Source: Bryum argenteum
Taxonomy: Eukaryota; Streptophyta; Bryopsida; Bryales; Bryaceae
Length of the DNA stretch: 64,000 bases
Assembly (NCBI GenBank): GCA_037043015.1
Contig: CM073323.1
Span: 28,610,758 to 28,674,757 of the forward strand
Direction of reading: 5' to 3'
Shown here: piece by piece, positions 56,399 to 64,000 of the stretch
Layout: every line of letters begins with the position of its first letter
Position numbering within the stretch: position 1 is the stretch's first letter
Notes under the pieces: model-generated
The model's input: the letters and a program-made list of their open reading frames with translations, nothing else
The model's database searches: none
Told to the model about the DNA's origin: nothing
Program-made: the position numbers and the translations under genes

Positions 56399-58692
56399 TC
56401 TGGGAGGAAGAATTCGCCCTCAGGAGAAGCTCCATCTTGGGTTTCGACTATGGTCTCCTCTTCGAGAGGGACGCTACTTTCTCCTGATTGCTCTTCACGC
56501 TGTTTCTTGAATCCTGGCCGATCAGGGGAGGGGTTGATAGCGATTAGGTCTTCTCCAATGAGGAGTGTGACCACTACTGCTGAGTGTGTCTCTAGCTGTC
56601 GGAATTCTCCTAGTGCCGCATTCAAAAGAAGATGCTGGATACCGGGGTTGATATCCACCCAGTGAAACTCCGCTGGTTTGACGAGTGGGAGCTCTTCAGA
56701 TGTAAGCGCAATGCAAGCTATAATGACGCAGTTGCAGCTGTCATTGGAATCTTCGAACCATTTGTAGTACCATACTGCATCGCTCCAACTCTTCATGGGG
56801 TTGTGTAGATTGTGTTTGTTTGATACCAGATGCCTCAGGGCCAAAGATGCTTCGTTGACTATGTGGTCTCTTGCTTCTGCTTCTGTCCAAGAGTTTCGAT
56901 CCTCGTTGACAGAGATTTGTCTGAATGAGATCGGTTTTGTGTGTAGCGACGATGTCGGAGTGAGTACCGTGAATGAGGGGTAACCTGCCGTGATTAGTAC
57001 CGGATACACTCTTCCTCGCTTTGTCTTGAGTTGGTGTGGATTCTCTAATCCTGCTGCCTCCCACAACGAGTTCGGAATGGTGGTGGTCATGTGTGTGTGG
57101 ATGTTGGTCGCACCCTTCTTGTATGAGATTGGTGGGGGAACTGATGGTTTGGGCTGAGGCTTGAGTCGGCCGTGCGTCGCTCGCCAAACAAAACTTGAGC
57201 TGTGGGAGCCCACGGTTCCTGCTGCAGATTCTTGTACTGACGATGTCGGCTGTCCAGATGCTCTTGTGTCTTGCGACGAGTGTCGTATCACGGGATCATC
57301 CGGTCTCCTTGATGACACTTCCTCATCGTCAGCTTCCTGCGATGGCATGTGTTGCGGAATCCTACGCCCCGGCTCCGAAGGGGTGGAGAGGATACCTAGT
57401 GGTTGGCGTGGTGACGCTGCTGTGCGCGCGCGTCGTGGTACCTGCTTGTGGGCTGTGCGCACTGCTAGTTGTTCTTGTTGATGGACACCAGTAGCTGGAG
57501 AGTGCGGTTCCTCCAGGTTCCCAACTGGTTGGTCAATGTCCATCCCGCCTGGCGCGGTGCTCGTGTTGATAGGTGGTAGCTCCGGTCTCGTGATCAAGGC
57601 CATGAGATTGGACAAAGGCGCTTCTCGTACTGTTTGCTGCTGAGCTCCCTCCGTTCGTTCTTTGACTTGAGGGCTTCGTGTGCGAGGTTGGGCAAGGTCC
57701 GGTACCCGAGGTGGCCGTGCAGCCCGTGTTGACTGGTATGGGCGCCTTTCCCAGCGTCCGCTTGATTGCCTGTCAGGGGGACGGCGTGTTCGAGCTCTGT
57801 TCTGATCGTCCAGCTTTCTTTTCAGATTCCTGGGATTCTTGGGGCACGTCCTTGTGGTGTGTCCTATGACTTGGCAATCCAGGCACTGGTTGGGGTGTCC
57901 ATATACCAGCACCTTGTACTCCAGTCCGGAGCCTTCGCGCTTGCCAGGCACTCTGACTCGGTCTGGAATGTCTGTGGCAGCATTCACGAGAACCTTGACT
58001 CTGGGTCCCGACGTCCGTCCTGCGAAAGATGGATTGTCATCGAACTGTAGCACCCTGCCAAATGCACTTCCAAGGATGCGGTAGCATTCCTCGTTCCTCC
58101 AGTGGATTCCTATACCCAAGAATTGGATCCATAGTGGATATTCAAGGAGAAGTGAAGAGGCCGGGTCGTGGGAGGAGAATTCGTCATTCCAGGGAGCGAA
58201 TAGTACCTCCCGTCCGTCCATGCAGTAAACCTTCTTGAGGGCTTGATCCACACCGTCTGTCGTGGAGAAGCGAGCCTCAAAGTACCCATTGCCTGTGAGT
58301 CCACAATGTTCTAGTGAGCTAGGAAGATTGGTTGCGCACCATTCTTGAAGTGCTGCAAATCCCGGACTCGGTCCTGGAAGCTGCCCTAACACAGTTCAGG
58401 CTTCGATTGCGTCGGTGAAAGAGTGAAGGATCTTGAGATCATGTGGTTTGATCTTTAGGAACGGGGCCTTTTTCTCGCCATTTGACATTGCATCACCGCC
58501 ATTCTGCTCACGCTGAATGGACGGGTGAGCCTGCGTCTGACCAGTAGTAAGTACCTCAGCTAGCGGCAGTTCGGTCCTGTTTGTGTCGCCATTCGCAGTT
58601 GTGTGCCGGTGTGGAGCCTCCTCATTGCGCCTCGGTGAAAGGCGTTGGGCTGATCCGGTGTCAACTTCCCTTGCGCGATTTGGTGACGCCAT
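56395..58692 (-). pseudogene. LINE 2 ORF1 with one in-frame stop
   Basis: Starts at ATG 58692 (MASPNRAREVDTG). One TGA at 58398-58396 interrupts the frame; the rest (58392-56395, 665 codons) is open and in the same frame. The second part has a DUF4283-like region (residues about 1-165) with YPLWIQFLG and GPRVKVLVNA, then a CCHC knuckle CLDCQVIGHTTRTC (170-183). A long Pro/Arg/Ser-rich linker and a C-terminal domain (KRGRVYPVLITAG, WTEAEARDHIVNE) follow. The stop replaces a codon at the point where LINE 1 reads LVVLGQ, so it is a point mutation rather than an ORF border. Expected role: RNA-binding partner of ORF2. Confidence 0.85.
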
Positions 58693-58908
58693 CCTGGAGC
58701 GAGATCTGTAGAAAGTCGCTGGGATTCTCCTGAAAATGAGCTCTAATCACTCGTAGACTCTACTGATTGCGATGAACAAGTGTTACAGAGGTGGACCTTC
58801 TAGATCTCATGCGAGTTGCAAGTTCGGATCGGAACCCTAACTGCGGCTCCCCTGAGCGCTCCTGGCCTCCGGCCACGGTTCCCCACTTTTTCCAACAGTG
58901 TTGCAGGT

Positions 58909-58923
58909 GTCAGATTAATGCAA
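58909..58923. repeat. LINE 2 target-site duplication, copy at the LINE 5' end
   Basis: TGTCAGATTAATGCA. The next bases (ATAAGAGTACTC) do not match arm 2, where TGCGATGCAATTT follows, so the duplicated segment ends at this point. Confidence 0.85.
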
Positions 58924-60793
58924 TAAGAGTACTCTCTCATTATGTGAGAATTTCAAATAAAGTACTGGAGAAGTTAAAGTAGGAATATGTAAAGTACTCA
59001 AATAATTTAAGGTTTATAGTAAGCATATTAAATGCCCTTTGAATGTGGATTCCTATGTTGCCTGTAATATCGAGTGCATAACAAGATTATTGGACCGAGG
59101 GCTTGGGGGGCAGCGACATTTGGATTAGGTGTTGAAGGACAAGCTGAAACTGTGAGAGCAACTCGAGAAGATGAACGTAGCAACTCAAGAAGATGAACGT
59201 ACTCAGAAAGTTACGTGATGGACGAGGCAAGCGGGCGCGATGTAAAAGGATGTAGAAGGGTTCGGTCGAACTTGCTGGTTCGTATGACCAAACAGCTACT
59301 GAAATATTTAAAAGACTAGCTTTGAGTATCACCGAAGAGTTGAGAGAGTCTACTTGTACAGCAAAGGATGATATGGACAGAGTCTATGTTTTCCATGTTC
59401 AAGGCAAAACCAAAGTAGCTATGCACATATTCAAGTATACATTCCTCTACTAGCATAGTAGGCACATAGGCAGGAATAACAAACCTACTTTCTCGATTTC
59501 TCCATACAACAGAGTACGTACATAATTTCATGTTCCTCTTCCATTCTAACAAGTGCAATCTTAATTCGCTCAAAATTCCGTAGGGACACAATGCATGCGA
59601 GTTTACAACCGCTTGCATTCTATGAACAAGAACCACGTCAAGCTTATTAATATGAAACAATTGATGGCTACTGATCTCAATTGTTAATCATAAGACTAAT
59701 CTGTTAAACTTGATCGCCCATTCTCTTTGTTTTGATGCTAAACTTTAGTATTATACATCATCAGCACAAAAGGCTTCTATTCACAAGCACATGGTTTCCC
59801 ATAACCCAAAACATTGTGAAATGCCTCCAAGTCTAGGAGATCATTGACATGTTATTGTCCGCTCCTCATTGTTACTCGGAAAATGTGAATTTTGCTACGG
59901 CTTATCTTGGCACCATGTGGATCCTTTCCTTAACTTTAAAACTTCAACTTTCAAAAAAGATTTAGTCCCAAATTGTTGGAATAGTCCCAATTCCACGAAT
60001 ATGCCTGGAGTTAAATGCTCTCTTACATGCAGTGAGGGCAGGGTCATGCAAGCAGAATCATATTTGCAAATCTAGTGAGATACGTTGGGAAGTAAGGTAG
60101 AGGCACCTATAACCGACCACTTAAGGATTTTAGCATATGATATTAAGGTATATATTTTTTTTAGAATTTTTCATGTGTGCAAACATAAGGCCGGTTCTTG
60201 TTGAATGCAAAAAGTTTCGTGATTTTATTTGCATTAATCAAATAGTTATAATTATTTAAAGTGAAAAGTTGCTTGGAACCTAAAGTCGATCACATGCTCA
60301 AATATACAAAGGAGGTACATGTGTTCTTTCAAAATCTAGGAATTGGGCTTGATCGGGTATGGGTCCCTTTACCTTAGAACAGAATCGAAGGAAAGAAATA
60401 AATTTTGATTTTAGACTTTTAAATGGGTAGACGTACATGGGCAAGTATAAATTTGCCCAAAATGTGGTATGTTCTCATTCTCAACAACAAATTAATTAAA
60501 TTTTCAGTGTTCCCCAAGAACTATGGCTTTCCATACTCTCTGTTCATGTTATTGGTTATGTATAAACTTCTGAGCGAAGTTTTGATTATTTGAAATTTTA
60601 GCACAAAAACCTTTCAATTGCCTTCTTATTTATGAGGATCTAGCCTTTGTATTAAAATTGTTGTACATTCCTTATCCGAGGTTCTACCATTCTACGAGGT
60701 AAGAGTATGAAGACATATTCCTAACTTACCCAGGAAGAAGGATTTAAAGAGTATAATATATCATATCTTCCCTCATAAACGGTTTTACTGACC
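58924..60793. other. Spacer of the inverted duplication, nothing recognised
   Basis: AT-rich. A short direct repeat GAAGATGAACGTA is at about 59165-59200. No gene supported. Confidence 0.4.
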
Positions 60794-60801
60794 CCTAAAA
60801 C

Positions 60802-61044
60802 CAGGGTTGTCTTCTTGGACACATTTTTGTCTAAATGTCTTTCGAGTTGTCGTGTTCTTCAGGTGTCTCGTACGTTAGACAATTTACATAAAATATGCTC
60901 AAATATCCAAGAATATGCGGGCATATTCTAGATTCTAAGTATATTTGAGGAATATGGTATATTCTCAAACAAAGGGTCTGTTGAATGTGTGTCTGACATG
61001 TCGTGTTCGATGTTGTATCAAGTTTGTCGCACAAGACAACCCTG
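60802..61044. mobile_element. 243-bp hAT-like MITE with perfect 8-bp target duplication
   Basis: Ends CAGGGTTGTC and GACAACCCTG, flanked by CCTAAAAC on both sides (60794-60801 and 61045-61052). The first ten bases equal the right terminus of the 7.2-kb foldback element, so both could be moved by the same hAT-type transposase. Non-coding. Confidence 0.9.
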
Positions 61045-61052
61045 CCTAAAAC

Positions 61053-62324
61053 AACAAGTTTCCATTTTTTTATCTCTAAATCTAGATTCAAAATATAATT
61101 CCAACTGTGATGAATATGATTTTATAAATGCTGAGGAATTTTGGTCCAGGATTTGACATCCCTAGATACATGAGTAAGCGAAGTTCTAGATGCTACGATT
61201 ACTTACTCCAAAATAAGTCACAGTTCAAAAGTCCCCACATTACATTGAGAAAGGCCATCCATTAGCCCCTTCATCTCGGACACATATAATTGCAAAAACC
61301 CATTTGGAGTTTTTGAGTAGGTTTGGGCCTGCGGGTTGAGGAAGTTGGAAATATGCCTATAAAAACTTTACTGTGTAGGACTAAAAACATCTAAAGTATT
61401 TTGAAATTTTGAAGATACCCAAGTATCACATGAGAGTACATGCTAAAACTCAAATTATACAAAGGTCCGTTTTTACTAATCTAGAATATAGTTACAAAAT
61501 ATTATGCTTAAATCCAAATCATAAAAATATTGCTCACTTTTTTATTAACGGATTAGAAAATATAGAACCTGGAGATAAAACTTATATAATTATTTCTTTA
61601 TGAAAATTTCAAGAGTTTCGTGAATAAATGAGGATCTGTAAATACTAAATATTTTTGAGCAATTATGAACTTGCTTGCATGATCTCGGCCATCAATTTTT
61701 CTCCACAAATCCCTCTATTCTATAACTTGCCAAAACCGCGTTTGTAATTTTCAATATTTTGAGTGCATTTTCATGCTAAAACACCAAGAAGTTTTTTAAC
61801 ATGTGCGCTTGGAGCTCCAAGAATTAAATAGAAGAACATTATTATATCAAGCTTGATACGGTTATCTGATGGAAGGATATTAACTAGAAGTAGCATAAAA
61901 TCTAACCCTATAGTAGATTTGAGATATTTGTGAAGGAGGCGAGGATATCTCAAATCTAAGTACATGACAAGATTCACAATGTCATTGCACAACGCTAGTA
62001 TCAACTATCAACGCGACAAAATCCCTTTTTCTTCCAGTATTCTTGATTTTCCATCATGACTATCACATCTATAGAAACTAACTGGAACCGGATATCCCCG
62101 AGAAGAACCCAGGAATTAATGATCAAAAGTAGAATGCAAAGCAGGTAATCCATCGATACTCGGAAATCAGTGCGTGATATCTTCTACGTGAAACTTGATA
62201 TCGTTCAAATATTTCAACTGGTAAAAGAGCCTACCGTTCAAACTCATTTTGCAGGCATCTCGGCAATCTGAAGTTTCATACGGCTCATTTACAGCCGGCT
62301 CTTCTCGTAAATTGCATCGCATGC
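61053..62324. other. Intergenic, nothing recognised
   Basis: AT-rich to mixed. No gene, RNA or repeat supported. Confidence 0.4.
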
Positions 62325-63782
62325 ATTAATCTGACATCCAAACGGCTACGAGGCCGGTCCACATAGACCGCCACGTTGCACAGAGCCATGTGATACCGTA
62401 GAAGCACTTTGCATCTGCGAAATTGCCAACATAAAAGGTTTCCCGTTGACATTTAAAGAGGATCAATAGTGTTCGGACACACCTAGAAAAGAATATTGAG
62501 CTCAGATATCTATTAATAAGCCTATCTTAGCTCGCCTGAGGAAGTCAAACCCGCTCGTGTGCTGACATGTGTGAAGCAAGAGTAGGGAGTGTAGAAGTCA
62601 GACATGCAGATGAAAGTCCGCTACGAACAGGGAGTCTGATACATATGACGAGCGACGCTTTCGCCGGTGTTGGTACATGGATCACCTCAGTACATGAAAC
62701 CAGTTTGAGTAGCGACCGCATGCAGTGTATGAGAGGCTTCTACCGGATGCGAACGACGCTACTACAATCCTCAACGATTTTGACGTGTACCATATTTTAA
62801 CCACGCCAGACGGCCATAACCGAGACTATTTATCATCGTTTCAGTAACAGCATATGATGCTTCATAACGGAAATGGCAGTATGAGAAACTCTCGAAACTC
62901 TCGAGTACACAGTGAAGGAAAATAAAATTCGTTAACGGCATCCTGAAGTGCAACGGAATGGATGAAGAGTGGAACCAATCCGTACTCAACCTCACTGGCT
63001 CCATGCCTTACCTCAAATTATGTACACACTTATCTTCCGAATCCTAGACAACTGCGGGTGAACTTGAGAGTTAGGTGAAGATGATACGCTTGAAACTTAC
63101 GGTTTCATGCTTCGACAGCTTCCACTTCCACTGGTGGAAGCAAGTTTCGATAATGCTAGTCTAGTCAATCGTAATCATGATCCGGCCTTCTCAGCCTTCT
63201 TCAACATGCTTTCCCCCGAAATCCACAAAGTTCCATAGTAAAGAAAGAAAGGAGCAGGTTGACTGCTGTAGAAGCTGCACCAAACCTTGTAGCTCGTGGA
63301 AGCTAATTTTACACTCTCTTGCTTCTTGGACATGCTCACTTTAGCAAGCTGGAGGTCCTGGCCATCACATGAGCGTTGCATCGATCGTGTGAGACACAAA
63401 AGCATGCTGAAATTACGTGATGGTCCATCATCGACGGTGATCGGCCCACTTGATTCAAATGCATGGCACATTCCTAGTACCCATTCATGCCAAGCCACGG
63501 GGAAAAGGAGGAATTTGTCATCGCCAAGCCGCCCGATCCAGAATTACAAGGCATGTCTCTAGAGAGTAGAGACGGCGAAGACAACGACGGAAACGAGTGC
63601 ACTCTGCATGCCGGTGGACAGGTGATTTTGTCGTGTCCATGGACACATCTATTGACTCCCAGGTTACTCATCCGGTGAATTATGCTTGTACACCCGGGGG
63701 CATGGGTTGAATTTATTCACTGCGATTCACTTGAACTTTATTCCAATTGGACGAAGCCCTCCGATTGTCACCAACCCGCAAG

Positions 63783-63789
63783 TATAAAG
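63783..63789 (+). promoter_or_regulatory. TATA box of the copy-3 gene
   Basis: TATAAAG in AAGTATAAAGCCAGCTGCATC, about 105 bp before ATG 63894; duplicated with the arm. Confidence 0.8.
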
Positions 63790-63893
63790 CCAGCTGCATC
63801 CCTCAAGTCGAATCATCTTCTCTCTCACTCTTCGCCTTCCTGTACGAGCAGTCTCGTCAAGTGCTTCAATAACTTGCAAGGCATTCGGGAGTC

Positions 63894-64000
63894 ATGGCGG
63901 CCTCGATGAGAACTCTGGTTCTGTTGGGTCTGGTGATGGCCGCGTTCTGCGTGGCTGCTCAGGCTACATCCGTGGAGCCCATGGGCACCGAGAAGTTGGA
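63894..64000 (+). CDS. Small secreted protein, copy 3 (5' part only)
   Basis: The frame starts at ATG 63894 and is identical over the visible 35 codons to the 42312-42800 protein, including signal peptide (MAASMRTLVLLGLVMAAFCV) and EPMGTEKL. It is the arm-2 counterpart of copy 2 and is cut by the window end. Confidence 0.85.
   Translation, partial: MAASMRTLVLLGLVMAAFCVAAQATSVEPMGTEKL

Larger units (their letters stand above)
51729..58908 (-). mobile_element. LINE 2: near-intact 7.2-kb L1-type retrotransposon
   Basis: Bounded by a perfect 15-bp duplication. Minus strand: 5' leader (58908-58693), ORF1 (58692-56395, one stop), ORF2 (56398-51820, one frameshift), 3' end CTCCCGAAAAAGGGCCTTCAA without poly(A). 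Younger than LINE 1, judging by ORF integrity. Confidence 0.92.
62325..64000. repeat. Inverted-duplication arm 2 (uninterrupted by LINEs)
   Basis: Complement of 51728-51658 plus 44316-42695, with only scattered differences. It keeps the pre-insertion sequence for LINE 1 completely, and for LINE 2 up to its duplication. The arm runs on past the window. Confidence 0.92.

Noticed and set aside
59087..59660. Minus-strand frames suggesting a retroelement fragment
   Set aside because: No retroelement motif could be identified and composition is not coding-like.

Overview
This window looks like nuclear DNA of a land plant. The inference rests on Arabidopsis-type telomere repeats (CCCTAAA), an L1-type LINE whose ORF1 carries a DUF4283-like region and a CCHC knuckle, a DUF7869-type transposon protein, intron-like signals, and dense DNA transposons and MITEs in AT-rich DNA. 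A non-seed plant (moss, liverwort, hornwort, lycophyte or fern) seems most likely from the transposon repertoire, but no species can be named from this sequence. There are no rRNA or tRNA genes, no CRISPR arrays and no bacterial operons.

Layout. Bases 1-3345 are the right part of a non-coding foldback element. It has interrupted a decayed gene (3346-3628). Bases 3346-18687 are a graveyard of decayed transposon-like units carrying passenger genes: a RING-H2 protein (4171-5640, minus), a protein with a shared zinc-finger-like motif (7431-9337, minus), a second carrier of the same motif (14688-15935, plus) and a kinase-like gene (16607-18090, minus). These units are bordered by extremely GC-rich GGTCGG-type blocks. 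At 14.5-18.3 kb the blocks hold TATA boxes that point inward, so two genes converge. Bases 19827-26981 are a complete 7.2-kb non-coding foldback element with hAT-like ends and a perfect 8-bp target duplication. It is built from nested palindromes. Its left third is an inverted copy of 1-3345.

Bases 27-30.6 kb are AT-rich and simple-sequence rich. At 30.6-34.2 kb lies a DUF7869-type transposon gene with two frameshifts. Its putative 5'-UTR intron is filled with about 14 copies of a TTATCCCCGGGCCGGGGATAA palindrome. At 35.8-36.9 kb is a TIR element with a TTAA-flanked MITE nested inside.

From 38 kb onward come the only intact protein genes recognised: a small family of secreted, valine/leucine/lysine-rich proteins with three mature cysteines (38482-38958; 42312-42800; partial at 63894-64000). 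The second and third copies lie in a large, nearly identical inverted duplication. One arm was invaded twice by related L1-type LINEs (44317-51657 and 51729-58908). Each has its own target-site duplication, only about 40 bp apart, and the other arm preserves most of the empty site. LINE 2 is nearly intact (one in-frame stop, one frameshift). LINE 1 is decayed.

The most interesting material is the hierarchical palindrome architecture of the foldback element, the family of GC-block units carrying kinase and RING-type passengers, the palindrome array inside a transposon intron, and the secreted-protein family amplified by inverted duplication.
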